Shown in pieces: positions 9,487 to 20,224 of a stretch of 64,000 nt of DNA. Within the stretch, counting starts at the first letter, position 1, and each line of letters opens with the position of its first letter. The DNA comes from Pohlia nutans (lineage: Eukaryota; Streptophyta; Bryopsida; Bryales; Mniaceae), in contig CM040090.1 of the NCBI GenBank assembly GCA_022496805.1, positions 12,270,001 through 12,334,000 of the forward strand, written 5' to 3'. A model generated the notes under the pieces. That model had not been told where the DNA came from. It searched no databases and was given only the letters and a program-made list of their open reading frames with translations. The position numbers and the translations under genes are program-made.

Positions 9487-9965
9487 TTATTGTGCCAATG
9501 TTGTTGTTTTGATGGTGAATACACCATATGTGCATTGCAAGTGGTTCGTTTCGGGTTTTGTTGGTTCTAGTGGTATTGTTGGTTCGTCATATGTAATAGT
9601 GTCCGCAGCAAAATGTATAATGGCGTGCGTATCCGGAAAGGGTCCGTTGTATGGTGATAGATTTTGGTACCAGTTGGTGTCTGGGATTGCTAAAATGGTG
9701 ACAGTTTCAGGGTCTTGTTGTGCTGCTAGTCTTGCCCAATATATTGCTTGTTGTGCTGTTTCGGTGTCATTTGGGTGAGCATATCCGATACCTTTCCATT
9801 TGTATTGAAAGGCTGTCCCTAGTGAGCCAAAAATCTTGTCTGTGGCAAATGTTGAGTAGAATTGGGTGGATTTCATGGAATATGTTATTGGTGAGGAAAA
9901 GTATGAGTGTGTTATATTAAATGTTGTTATTAGTGTGTCTAGAATGTTAGTTGGGATGGTATGGT
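9487..9965 (-). pseudogene. PCIF1/CAPAM-like methyltransferase domain in the LINE
   Basis: On the minus strand a domain begins LITTFNITHSYFSSPITYS, followed by FYSTFATDKIFGSLG, KWKGIGYAHPND, and ILAIPDTNWYQNL. Order and spacing resemble the PCIF1 (CAPAM) catalytic domain, which has FASPLN, then YCSAFPDTD..FGSxG, then NPPF, then a VFIPxW strand. PCIF1 makes N6-methyladenosine next to the mRNA cap. At the NPPF position this copy has AHPND, so it is probably inactive or decayed. A frameshift at about 9955 separates it from the upstream frame. The assignment is by remembered motif pattern only. A Dam-type adenine methyltransferase is the main alternative. Confidence 0.55.
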
Positions 9966-10534
9966 GTGGTGTTTTGATTGTATTCTTTTTGTGGTTTTGT
10001 GTTCGTATCTTTGGTATAACCAGACTACTTCTGTTTCAAATGTTTGTATAGCGGGTATTAGTCTGTGGATGTTGTATTTGTTGTTGTTATATTGTTGCCA
10101 TAACCATTTAATTCTTGTAGCCGGGATGGTGGTGATGTATTTTCCAGTGTCGTTGTGTATGTGGGTTTTGTCATTTTGTGTTAGAATGGTGCACTTGTTT
10201 GTGTTTATATCTCTTTCTGGGTTACATTCAATTGTGGATGTTTTAACGTAGGAAATTATTGTTAGAGATGGGATGTATCTTGTATCTCTATTTTGTGCGG
10301 GTGTAAATTGTGTATTTATCATATTTTGATAATGTCTATTTTGATATTATGTGTAGTATTTTGTAAGTAAGTTTAGATTTTGGTGTATTACTGTTGGTAG
10401 GTTTAATGGGAATAGTTCGCATTGTACTAACCATTTAGTGTATGTTATGTGGTTTGAGTCTATCCATTGGCATAAATAGGTGTCGTATTTTTTAGATATT
10501 TTATATTTGTCTTTTTTTGTAATTGTTTTCTGGT
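9966..10534 (-). pseudogene. LINE linker upstream of the methyltransferase-like domain
   Basis: Open minus-strand frames: LCQWIDSNHITYTKWLVQCE, then INTQFTPAQNRDTRYIPSL, then RLIPAIQTFETEVVWLYQRY. One stop falls between them at about 10350. No known domain is recognised. The segment continues the frame across the TTAA element at 10535-11083. Confidence 0.6.
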
Positions 10535-11083
10535 TTAACCCCTAAATGACGGAGGGGGTAAGGGCAAAACATATATGTGTTCTAAAAATTTACTTCTTCA
10601 ACTTTAATGAAGTTTGGTCCGAAAGAGAAAATGAGGAGCTTGATCTTTAGTAATTTCCCATACGGTCAAATATCAAAAAATAGCTTTTTATCATCTCATA
10701 ATGAATTTAGAAGCATTTAACTTCAAATATTTATCAGAATCACAAATTTTATTTTTCGAATTTAAAATTTTGTATGATTTGTTAAAACTAGACACTCTAT
10801 TCTAAAATCAAAAATTGCAAATTTTTTCAACGGAGAGAACATCATTACTTTCCCCAAATAGTAAGTTCTCTAACACTAAACAATGTAGAAGTGTTTTTCT
10901 TTGAAAATTTCTCGTGGGTGGAGTTTAACTCGGATTGACATGATTCAAATTGAGTTGGAAAGTAGACTCGATTACCTATTTAAAAATACTTTTTATCTTC
11001 TATAAAAATGTTTTTTCTATTTTGGGCAGCCCATAAAAAAAGGGCAGAGACCATAAAATGGTTGATCCGTCACTAGGGGTTAA
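10535..11083. mobile_element. TTAA-flanked MITE, 549 bp (element A)
   Basis: Starts TTAACCCCTAAATGACGGAG and ends with the inverted GATCCGTCACTAGGGGTTAA. It lies inside LINE copy 2. Excising it with one TTAA gives ATA TTA AAC CAG in the LINE frame (ILNQ), so TTAA is the duplicated target. This is the signature of piggyBac-type insertion. It contains no transposase. It is homologous to element B in the opposite orientation. Confidence 0.88.
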
Positions 11084-11229
11084 TATTGTGCTAATGGGGA
11101 ATCTTATGGGGTCATTTTTTATGTTTTGTGATGGAGCTTGTTGTTGTGGTTGAAGTGGTTGAGGGAATTACACGGGATTTATTGGTGTTCTTGGTATTAT
11201 TCTGTGATTATTTATTTTATATTTTTCTT
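11084..11229 (-). pseudogene. LINE segment after the Cys-rich motif
   Basis: Minus-strand frame RIIPRTPINP, one stop, then FPQPLQPQQQAPSQNIKND leading to PISTI at the TTAA insertion. It is in the frame that resumes at 10534, which shows the LINE frame ran through here before the MITE arrived. Confidence 0.6.
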
Positions 11230-12983
11230 TTAGCGTGTGGGATGGTAAATGTATTTGCATGGATTTGGGCAATCTAGGGTACATTTCGGTTCACAGAAGA
11301 GGTGTTCTGCTATGTTTAGTGCACTTTTGTCTAGTTTAGTTGGATTTTGATAGTATATTTTAAATTCTTCTGATGACATTAGTTTTCTACCGTTGAGAAG
11401 GGTGATTTGTTTTATATTGTAAATTTTGTTTGCCATTAATTTATATAATAATTTTATGGAGAGTTTCGGGTCTAATAGTGGTAGATCATTGATGACTATA
11501 GATCGCCATTGTCTTTCTAGTTCGGTCATGTGGAGTTGGAAATTTTCAACTGTGCTTTTTAGGTGTATTCCACCTGTTGTTTTCAGAAGGAATAATGTAC
11601 CTGTTATAGGTGATGTAATACAATCTTGACGTTTAATTCGTGGGATGTCTTCGGCACCGCCGGCTTTAGCAAGTATGTGTTGTAATAGTCCTTTATATAT
11701 TATTCCTAGTCTCCCTTTGTCGTTAAGTGCATTTCGAAGTTGTTCACCAATGCATCTAAGGTAGGCATTTTTTAGAGAGAAGGCTTCTAGTCCAAATAAA
11801 TCATGGGGTAGTTGTGTTATTATGATTGCGGTACTTTTAGGTAATCCGCATATTGTTTTTTGGATTGCAATAATTTTCTTGTCAAGTTTTTTAATGGTTG
11901 GTAGTGAATATGGGACTGCGAAGAAGCTGTAGGGTATGCCAGCTCTGATTATTGTGTCCACCATACTGATTCTTTGTTTGATGGTGGCAGGGCATTTTGA
12001 TAGTTGTTTACATTGGTCTATTATTTTAGTTGTGGTGATATGTATTTGGAGTTTCCATTTGAGTGATGGGACTAATTGTATGCCCAAATAGACATAAGGT
12101 TCATTTTGATGAAGTACTGGTAGTGTTTGGTCTCTGTAGCTGATTTTTTGGTTTGTCATGTGGGTTTTAAATTTGATTGGTTGCATTTTGGATTTATTTG
12201 GGTATCCGGTGACAGCACATTTTGTGACTCTTAAGTCCATGCCTGCTCATTCACAGAATTTATCAATTTTGTTTACTTGTATTTGTAGTGATTTTGTATT
12301 ATTTGATATAGCTGTTAGATCGTCAGCGTATGCTGCGGAGCTGATTTTAATTTTTGATGTACCAAATGTATATCTATTTTCTCCTCTTTGTAACCACCTC
12401 AAGAGTGGTTCTAAAAAAATTAATAAAAGATATGGACTAAGTGTGTCTCTTTGTATGGTTCCTCTTTGAATCGGTATTGGTTTTGTTTTCCCAAAGTGTT
12501 CTCCAGTAAATATAGTGTTTGAGTGGGAGTAGATGTTTCCGACTAGCATTATTGCATCTGCCGGGTATCCAAGGTCTCTCATTATAGTTAGGAGTCTTGT
12601 GTGGTCTAGTGAGTCAATTGCGTTATTGAAGTCTATATATAGTAAGTATATATATCTTGATTTGTAAATTTTGCATCTTCTAGCGCTGCAATGAGGAGTT
12701 GTAGTTGTCTTGTTGTGCTTCTTTCTGCTCTGAATCCTTCTTGACTATCGTGTAGGATTTAGAATTTTTCACTCTATGCTGATAATATGTATGTAAGTGT
12801 GCTGGGGAAGAATTTGTATATTATATTTGCAAGTGCTATTGGTCTGTGGTTTGGTAGTTGTGCAGGATTTCCTTTTTTATAAAGTAGTATGGTTAGGCTT
12901 ATTTTCCAGAAGGCTGGGATTTGTTTTTGTTTGTAACAATGAGTAAGAAATAAAAAGAATAGTTTATGGAAGCTTTCGGGCAT
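11230..12983 (-). pseudogene. LINE reverse transcriptase (copy 2), broken
   Basis: Same protein as in copy 1. From 12983: MPESFHKLFFLFLTHCYKQK, HRPIALANII, then the shared stops and frameshift, GTIQRDTLSP, AAYADDL (about 12335), the shared TGA in FCE*AGMDL, and the thumb. Unlike copy 1 it continues to a Cys-rich end, FCEPKCTLDCPNPCKYIYH, at about 11240-11300, a likely zinc-binding motif common at LINE RT C-termini. Positions 11327-12895 match copy 1 almost perfectly. Confidence 0.88.
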
Positions 12984-12993
12984 GTTTTTTAGT

Positions 12994-13310
12994 CATTAGG
13001 AGAAAAAGGGGGTCCCAAAGGGGCCCTGTAAACTTGCCCGGGTTAGGTGAACCGGCTGCCCAAACACCATTTTCTATGTTAACCCATTGGTGCAGTCGCT
13101 GCTCGCTGACAGCGTCGGAAGCCTTAGTGCTGGCAATGTTGGCAGTGTCGGCACTGTTGGCAGCGTCGATTGGCGTGACCTACGGAACTGCACTGCAGGC
13201 AGCCACGGTTGCACCATTAGTGCCCTCGTGTAAAGTGCACGGTTTGGCTTAAATTTTTCAGCTCGTGTCAAAGGCCAAGGCCTATTTGTGACTACAGATT
13301 TTTCCTAATG
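12994..13310. mobile_element. CATTAGG element, 317 bp, complete
   Basis: Starts CATTAGGAGAAAAA and ends TTTTTCCTAATG, with inverted termini of about 14 bp. The left end continues with the hairpin-prone GGGTCCCAAAGGGGCCC. The interior is GC-rich and unlike its AT-rich surroundings. Removing exactly 12994-13310 restores the LINE codons for NSILKNMPES, so the insertion left no clear target duplication. The first ~65 bp match the elements at 15866 and, more briefly, 43444. Confidence 0.75.
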
Positions 13311-13361
13311 ATTGAGTTGGGGATTTTGTCTGGGCCTGGTGTTTTGTTGTTTGATAGTTGT

Positions 13362-13911
13362 TTAATCCCTAAGCTCTCGAGCGACCATTTTCTGGTAGCT
13401 GCCCGGAAAAAACGGGCTTCCCGGAACAAAAAAATAATTTTTTGAAAAGATAAAACATATTTTAAAATACTACATCAAGCCTACTTTCCAACCCAATTTG
13501 AATTATGATAATCCGAGTTGAACTCCACCCGGGAGAATTTTTCAAAGTAGATCACCTCAACATTGTCTTTGTGTTACAAAATTTGCTATTTGGGGAAAGT
13601 AATGATGATTCCTCCATCATTTCTCTTGCTTTTTTGAAGTTTACGATAGATAGCCCAACTTTAACCAATCGTACTAAATTTTGAACTCTAAAATTGAAAA
13701 TTATAATTTATACAAATTTTCGAAGGTTAATGCTTTTAAATTTATTAAAAAATGATCTAAAGATTATTTTGGAAGTTTGACCATATGGATAATTTGTAAA
13801 GATGATACTCTACATTTTGTCTATTGAACCAACCTTCATCAAACATATGGAAGGCACATATTATAACACATCTATGTTTTGTCCAATAGCCCTGGGGCTT
13901 TTAGGGGTTAA
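13362..13911. mobile_element. TTAA-flanked MITE, 550 bp (element B)
   Basis: Starts TTAATCCCTAAGCTC and ends with inverted CTTTTAGGGGTTAA. Removing it with one TTAA restores the LINE codons for MCLKQLSNNK, matching MCLKHLSNNK in copy 1. It is related to element A but inverted (both contain GGGCAAAACATA / GGACAAAACATA inside one end). Non-coding. Confidence 0.87.
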
Positions 13912-14645
13912 GACACATGTCGTATGTTTCTTTATCAAAGTGTTTACAAAGTGGAATTTGTGGGTTTCTTCTTTTTTCTATTACAAAGCTATCAAGGTCG
14001 TGCCATGGGTATTGTCTAACTCCGCAAGTGCATTGAGCTGGGTGTTCGGGTTGGTAGTAACATGTTGGTATTGTAGGTCTATTGCTAATTGATTGTTGTA
14101 TGTCGATTTCGTTAGCTATGTCTTCCGGACTGGTTAGTGTGTTGTTGTTTCTGTCTATAATGCAGTCTAATGGTGGTGTTTCTTGATTTTTGAAATTTTT
14201 TTTGTTTATTTTCTTTGGGCTTTTGTCGTTTAATTGTCTGTATTTTGATATTGCCTTTTTATACACATTTGGGTGTATTTTGTGGTGATTTTACGGGCTT
14301 GTATTTTTGTTGTTTTGGCTATTTCTACTAGTGATTGGATCCATTCTTGTTGATTATGTTCTCGGGTTGGGAGTGGTGGAATGGTGACATTTAGGTGAGT
14401 TTTAATTCTTCGATTATTGGATGTGTTTGCCAATTATGATTATTTTTTCTTATGTAGATTGTTTTTCTAATTAAATGGTAGGTGTATAGGTGTTTTTTCC
14501 ATGGTTTTTGTAGTTTTCTTGGTAGGAAGCCTCTTTGTTGGGAAGTACGTTTTGTGAATGTTGGGAGCGGTGGTGCACTACAAGTTTCTTGTATTTTTTC
14601 TGATATGTTTTGTATCATCTGGTCTAGTTTTGAACATGATGTTTG
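13912..14645 (-). pseudogene. LINE endonuclease-RT linker (copy 2)
   Basis: Minus-strand frames contain SEKIQETCSAPPLPTF, TTKIQARKITTKYTQ, EDIANEIDIQQS and CGVRQYPWHDLD, homologous to copy 1 at 2992-3905. Frameshifts occur near 14240, 14400 and 14630. Confidence 0.75.
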
Positions 14646-15865
14646 TCATTGAACTTCTGTTAGTTGGTCGTTTGATAGTGTTGTGATAAGTTCATTTATT
14701 TGTAAAGCATTTTCTTCGAAATATTCCATTTTGAATTTTTCCATGTTTTCTTGTGGTAGGGGGTTTAGAATTCTCGTTATTTTATTTGTTATTTGTATGG
14801 GTCTTGCTAATATGGTTTTTGGTGGTATGTGTAGCGTTACTGGCGAGTGGTCAGAATTAAGGTTATGGTCATTATTTGTAGTTGATGTATATAAAGTGTT
14901 ATCCGGTGTTTTGATATAGTATCCATCGATTAGACTGGTTTGATTATAGTTTAGTCCCCCTTGTCTGGTGAATGGGCAATCTGTTGGGATGTATTCTAGT
15001 TGGAGATTATTTGTAAATGTTCTCCATTCTATGTCTTCTATTTGTGATGGGGTTGTGTCGGTTGCATTTTGTCTTCCAATAAGTGCTATGTCTCTATTAA
15101 AGTCACCGCATAATATATGTGTGGCATTTGGGTGTGCATTTATTTGTTGTGTTATGTTGTGTTGAATCATTGGTATAAATTGAATGTCGTCTGCATGTGA
15201 CGGCATGTACATATGAACGATTAGCCAAGTTTGTAGTGGTTTATTATCAATTTTTATTATTTGTAGATATGGAGATATTTCTTTAGGAGTTGGGATTTTA
15301 GTGATATTGCCGGGGTATGCATATTTTTTATTTATTAGTGTGAGGAGACCACTTCTTGCGGGAGAGTATGGCATTCTTTGTTGCATGCATCTTGTTAAAG
15401 CATGTGTGTTGTTAAAAAGTACTTTGTATTTTGGGAAAAGGTTTTGTATATATTTGGTGGATTTTGTAGCGGTTAATTTAGTTTCTTGTATTGTGATGAT
15501 AGCGGGTTCATGGGGAGTGTTGGTAATTAATTCATGTAAATTGGGAAGGGCCGTATTCAGTGATGAGGCATTCCATGTAATAAATCTCGTATTATGATTT
15601 GTTGTATGTATTTCCTGTGGTTGTACTGTGGGTATGTTTGGAAGTGGTGGGGGGTGAGTATATCCATGTAATGGTTCTTGTATTTTTAAGGTTTCTTGTA
15701 ACAGGTTTATAGGGAGGAATGGAAATTTGTCAATCATATTTTGAAGGGTTATTGAGCTATTATGTTGATGAATAAAAATATAGATTTCTTTGTGGATGGT
15801 ATTTGGCGGGTTTATTAAATTCTGATTATTATTTGTGAATTTTGTGTATGGATGTGTAGTTGAGA
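14646..15865 (-). pseudogene. LINE APE endonuclease (copy 2), motifs intact
   Basis: APE-like endonuclease that nicks target DNA for LINE insertion. Catalytic motifs are all present in order on the minus strand: TWNASSLN (Asn), IQETK (Glu), MYMPSHADD (Tyr), ILCGDFNRDI (Asp/Asn), SLIDGYYIK and LNSDHSPVT (Asp-His). About 400 codons are open. The 5' side is cut at 15866 by a transposon, so the start and the 2A motifs are missing, and the frame stops at 14646 before the linker. This makes copy 2 the reference for what copy 1 has lost. Confidence 0.88.
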
Positions 15866-15960
15866 CATTAGGGGAAAAATGGGGTCCCAAAGGGGCCCTG
15901 TAAGCTTGCCCGTGTTAGATGAACCCGCTGCCCAAATGAGCCTCTGTTGGTGCTAGCGGC
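15866..15960. mobile_element. CATTAGG element, left terminus
   Basis: Starts CATTAGGGGAAAAA, then GGGGTCCCAAAGGGGCCCTG and TAAGCTTGCCCGTGTTAG. It closely matches the first ~65 bp of the complete element at 12994. A CCTAATG right end was not found downstream, so this copy is either long or truncated. It cuts LINE copy 2. Confidence 0.65.
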
Positions 15961-16826
15961 GGTTTGCAGCGCTGCCCACAGAGTTATTGCCGATGTCGGA
16001 GAAGAGCAGTGTGGCACCGAGGCCGGCTTGCTGGCGTCGACGTGGCCGGGGTGTTTGGCCACCGACCGGAAAAGAGCATTGAAGGCGCTCTGCACAACCT
16101 TCAACGCGGAACGATCGTTGCCAACGGCATGGTGAAGCCGGCGATGGCAAGTTTGTTGGCACAACAGCTTCACGGTGGAGTGCAGCCGGCGCCACTACCA
16201 TCGCCCACTAGGAAACGCAACCATGAATCGGCATGCGTACAATTCGGCGTCTCCAGAACGGCTTGGGATTACACCCGTGAATTCTTCCCAAATTCATGCT
16301 AATTCATGCCAGAAGCGTCCGCTAGCACCAACGGCTTAGGAGGTCCGGCCAGCAAGCGCACGCTGGTGGCTGTGCCTCCGACATCCTCAGATTCATGTGA
16401 AGGTTTGTTGCCACAGCCAGTAGCCGTAGCGTGTTTCTTGATGGCAATTGAGGATTGTGAATTCTGCAACCCTCGGAGTTTGCTAGCAGCATGGGTTCCT
16501 CCGACTTCCGCACAACCCACGCCCAGGGCTTCCCATATCGGTTTTAGGAATTATGGCGCTTGGGTAGATACAAGGGAGTTTCTAAAAGTCCTACCTCGAA
16601 ATACTCGATGCATGCTGTGAGCGGCATTTTTTCCACCGTCCTAGGGTAGGAATTGTGGAAGCTTTCGATTTTGCTTCCAGCAACGGTGATTAGCGTTTAG
16701 GGCTACTTGTTGACAGCGATTGGGTTTAGAGTAATTGGAAACCACCTCAAGGAGAGTCCGCATAGCGTCATGATCGTTCTGTAGCCTTGGGAAATTTGGT
16801 CACTGCTTTGTATTTTTGGGTTCTCG
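15961..16826. other. GC-richer block next to the CATTAGG terminus
   Basis: Base composition changes sharply from the AT-rich LINE. Overlapping open frames exist on both strands, none with a recognised domain. This may be captured genomic DNA carried by the element (inference), as the interior of 12994-13310 is also GC-rich. Confidence 0.4.
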
Positions 16827-17738
16827 ATGGCAACAAGGCGGGCACCTAGTGCTTCATATGTTCTCCAAGTTGCGCTTGATGCGTGCTATGCACCAATTAT
16901 TAGGAGAGGTTCTCTGCGATCTGAACGACCGTGTCCATCAACGTTTCCAGCACGGAGGGCAGCCGGGGATACAAACATTGACTTGTGGACCGATGGCAGC
17001 ATTTACCCGGTTGATCTAGTAATGGGGAAGCCCCCTCCATTCAGAACTCTTAAGGAATGCCTCTAATTCATATGCCATGGAGAGCTGGGCCTGTATGGTT
17101 ATACATGCAGATTAGAGCTGGGACCCCAAGGAGGTCCACATCGAAGTGTGTTGGAAATGCGATGCAGACTGCTGCAAGAGGAAGTGAATGAGGGTAGAGG
17201 CGAAGCTGCTGTCAGCATCGAACGTCTGGACCGTTGCAGAGACTTAGAGAATACATGCATGGAATTGCGGGCTGAATTGCAGGCTATACGCGAAGAGATG
17301 GACGACAAGGAGAAAACTTATAACATGAGGGTGCAAGGTCTGGAATCTGAGGTGTATATTTGTAAGCGAGAATCCGAGCGCCTCCAGCGAAGTGCCGGTG
17401 CAATGAAAGACACGCCTGTGGGAATCCGATGTAGGGCTCGGTTGCTTAGAGGGATTCATGAGTTGAATCTTAGTACGGGTGGTGCAAAACGTAGAGTGAA
17501 GCTCATCAGAAGAGTGTTGCAACCACATCTCGTGCAAGCTATCAATGACCGCAATAGGGTCGAGCGTGAGAGCCAACGACTTCATGGGGATAAAGACTCA
17601 CAAACTAGAACCGCGGTAGCTCTAGCCAAGATACTATCTAGGCCACGGCAGCTCTCACGAGTTGAGATGCACACAGGGAGAGTTAATTTCGGTTTTGGGA
17701 GCAGGGTCTGCCGGGGAAAGAGGTTGATGGGTCGGTAA
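16827..17738 (+). pseudogene. Unknown coiled-coil protein gene, one in-frame stop
   Basis: One plus-strand frame is open from about 16827 to 17738 except for TAA at 17064-17066. The first part (STFPARRAAGDTNIDLWTDG) has no recognised domain. The second part, about 195 codons from 17148, is charged with heptad spacing (RDLENTCMELRAELQAIREE) and predicts a coiled coil. It ends in basic residues. GC content and length suggest real coding DNA, now or recently. It could be an exon of a host gene or a fragment carried by a transposon. No function is assigned. Confidence 0.45.
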
Positions 17739-18994
17739 AGGGCCTGTTAGGGTTTGTTGATGCAGGGCTCAAACGTTGAGATCTGCAGTCTCCCTGATCG
17801 ATCAATCGCATCAGCTACGGTTGGCTTGCGGTTTCCACACCGCCAGCCTGCTCACGTCAGATGGCCTTGATCGCTTGCAGCACACAACACTCCTTCAGTG
17901 TTCACGGCGATTACCCTGTGCAATGACACAAACCAGCTGTACCTCAATTACGGGGAACACTGATCAAGTCGGTGCTGGCCAACTGATTTTGAACACTGTA
18001 GTACTGCCGGACTGCAGACACCGATCCAGACGCTCTTCAGCGGGCGGCACTGCACTGCGTGGACGCGTGCAACTCGAACACGACGATCTGCACATACCCT
18101 GCAGACGATCTGCACAAAAACCCACGGAGAACTGCACCCACCGGTGCACACTCACCAATCGACCACTGATCGATACAGACTCAATCCGATGCACAGGCTC
18201 TCACCGATCGACTCCGGCTCCCAACAATCGAGTGACACAGGTTGGGACGATCTACTCTCCCTCGACTGTTCGTTTTCACAAACAGATCGCACTCACAATC
18301 TCCAGAGAGTTGTTCTCCCCAAACATGCTCACCAACCTGCAACCAATCGCCGAAACTACTGCAAACACCACGGTACACACTACAAGCCTGAAACTTCAAC
18401 TTGGATCTGGATCTGGTTACACCCTCGGAGTTAGAATCAGCCACGTTCGATGGGAAACTAGCACTCACAGCCCTCCTACATGAGCTCAGACTGCCGCAGC
18501 TCTCCTCTCCTCCCGCTCAGAGCTCTCAGAAGGCCATCTCCGTCGTTCAAACAAAACTCGAACTCGATCCAATAGAAAAAGGGCCTTGCAGCTGTTCCCG
18601 TCGACTTGTCTTTGAATTCAAGCTTACAAAAAGTTGAATCTGCCACCAGCAAGACTCTGAAGAGCCCTCCACATGTCATTCAGTGAGCGTTGGGTAGGGA
18701 GGCATGGTGCGGATGCTCTTAGGAGTGATGTCCACACCAATGCAAAAGATTAGCCAGTTGTTTTGCAGAGCCAGATCTCATTTGCATGATTGAAGGCTGC
18801 TAGACATGGCTGTTTTGAGTGCCCCGTGTACAAGCATGTGTATTTTTTATTTTTATTTTTGCACAAATTGAAAACTCAATTGCAAGAAGGTACAAGCATG
18901 TGTATTGTGTCGTCCAACGTTTGGAACGATGGACTTGGGGGTATTTTTTGGGCCCCTAAAACTATGTAACAACAATGTTTGATGAACACTTTGG
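17739..18994. other. Unassigned GC-richer DNA
   Basis: A long plus-strand frame (17776-18483) is rich in Ser, Thr, His and Arg but shows no domain, and frames overlap it on the other strand. Repeated GATCGATC and CTGCAC words suggest repeat or regulatory DNA rather than protein. It becomes AT-rich after about 18840. Confidence 0.4.
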
Positions 18995-19905
18995 TTAACC
19001 CCTAAAGGACCACAGCTATGCTCCTTTCCGAACACTCCAAAGTATCCCTTCTCATAAAAAGGCATAGTTTTTTATCTATGACTTTTTTTACCAATCCAAC
19101 CGCAGGATATTTCAAGCAGCTTGAAATTATTACCACCTACAAATTTTCAACCGTTTAAGGTTCTTAAGTAGTAAGATTATAAGCTTCAAAGTTAGTTGCA
19201 CCTTTTCTTTTGGCTTGTTGCCCATACTCGAAACAATCTGAAAATGCCGAAAATGCAAATTTTAGTCTCAAATTTGGTAAAATGAATTTGGCAGCTATGT
19301 GTATGAGGGTGTTAGCTCATTGTGTGCAAAAATTTAGATGCATAGCTCATTGTATGAAAATTTTCAGGAGCTGCCTGCAGTTAGGTTTTTCACCTTTGCA
19401 TGATTGTATCTTTTGATTTATACATCACCTACGTACGCAAATTACCATCCCATCTTTGTTACAAAAAGTAGAATCATCACAAAAAAAATATCAAAAAATG
19501 AAGATCAACACTCATTCCACAATGAGTTGACCGAACTTGGAAAATCAACCTCGGTCCTTGAGGGATTAATGATCATAGCCAATGAGGACAGAACCTCCGC
19601 CCATTTTACTAATTTGAATTGTGTGTGTGTGTGTTTACCAAATTTTTGAGGGACCATTATTACTTTCTCCAAATAGAAAATTTGATAACATTAACACAAT
19701 GTTGAGATTAAGGTGATCAACTGAAAAATTTCTCCCATGCAAAGTTTAACTTGGATTGACATAATTCATATTGCATTGGAAATTAGATTTGATGTAGTAT
19801 TGTAAAATATCTTTTATATTTTCAAAAACTTATTTTCTTGTTCTAGGCAGTCCGTTAAAAATGGGTAGCAACCAACAAAAAAAATCTTGGGACCTTGGGG
19901 GTTAA
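18995..19905. mobile_element. TTAA-flanked MITE, composite (element D)
   Basis: Starts TTAACCCCTAAAGGACCACA and ends GGACCTTGGGGGTTAA. The last ~260 bp match the right half of element A (TCCCATGCAAAGTTTAACTT resembling CTCGTGGGTGGAGTTTAACT). An internal end-like sequence, CGGTCCTTGAGGGATTAA, lies at about 19553. More than one element is therefore joined or nested here. Confidence 0.7.
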
Positions 19906-20224
19906 GCGCGCATCCAAAAAATCTCTAAAAATCACTACACCGAGAGTATTAAATTTCAACCCATTACAAAAAAAATCATTCACAAATTGTCAACATCTCA
20001 TTTGTGATTGAGTTACAATATTTTTTTGAATTTCAACTTTCAGACTTTATACAAAAATATTGGTGATAGCAATTGCAAATCTAATTGTATGGACAAAATC
20101 TAAATTTTATGATGTACAAATTTTATTGAGACATCAAGTTCAAATATTCCTCTTCGTTGCAATTTGTGATGCATCTTTGCAAAACCGCCAAATTTGGAGA
20201 GGAGTGAGGACATTTAGGGGTTAA
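19906..20224. mobile_element. Right part of a TTAA-flanked MITE
   Basis: Ends GAGGACATTTAGGGGTTAA at 20224. The interior matches the right half of element F (22216-22683), for example ATCTAATTGTATGGACAAAA resembling ATCTAACCATATGGATGGAA. Its left end may be 18995, in which case the DNA ending at 19905 is nested within it. Confidence 0.6.

Larger units (their letters stand above)
7964..15865 (-). mobile_element. Non-LTR retrotransposon (LINE), copy 2, interrupted by three transposons
   Basis: This is the most complete copy. Read on the minus strand: APE endonuclease (15865-14646), linker, RT with YADD (12983-11230), Cys-rich motif, unknown linker, PCIF1-like domain, RNase H, coiled-coil tail, poly(A). 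It is interrupted at 13362-13911 and 10535-11083 by TTAA elements and at 12994-13310 by a CATTAGG element. Removing each insert restores the LINE frame. The 5' end, where the 2A motifs should be, is cut off by another CATTAGG element at 15866. About 6.5 kb of LINE sequence remains. Confidence 0.9.

Noticed and set aside
13034..13252. A small Ala/Leu-rich protein inside the 317-bp CATTAGG element
   Set aside because: Frames are open on both strands because of GC content, and there is no homology to support either.
17776..18483. 235-codon plus-strand frame as a gene
   Set aside because: No domain, odd composition, and competing frames on both strands. Listed only as unassigned DNA.
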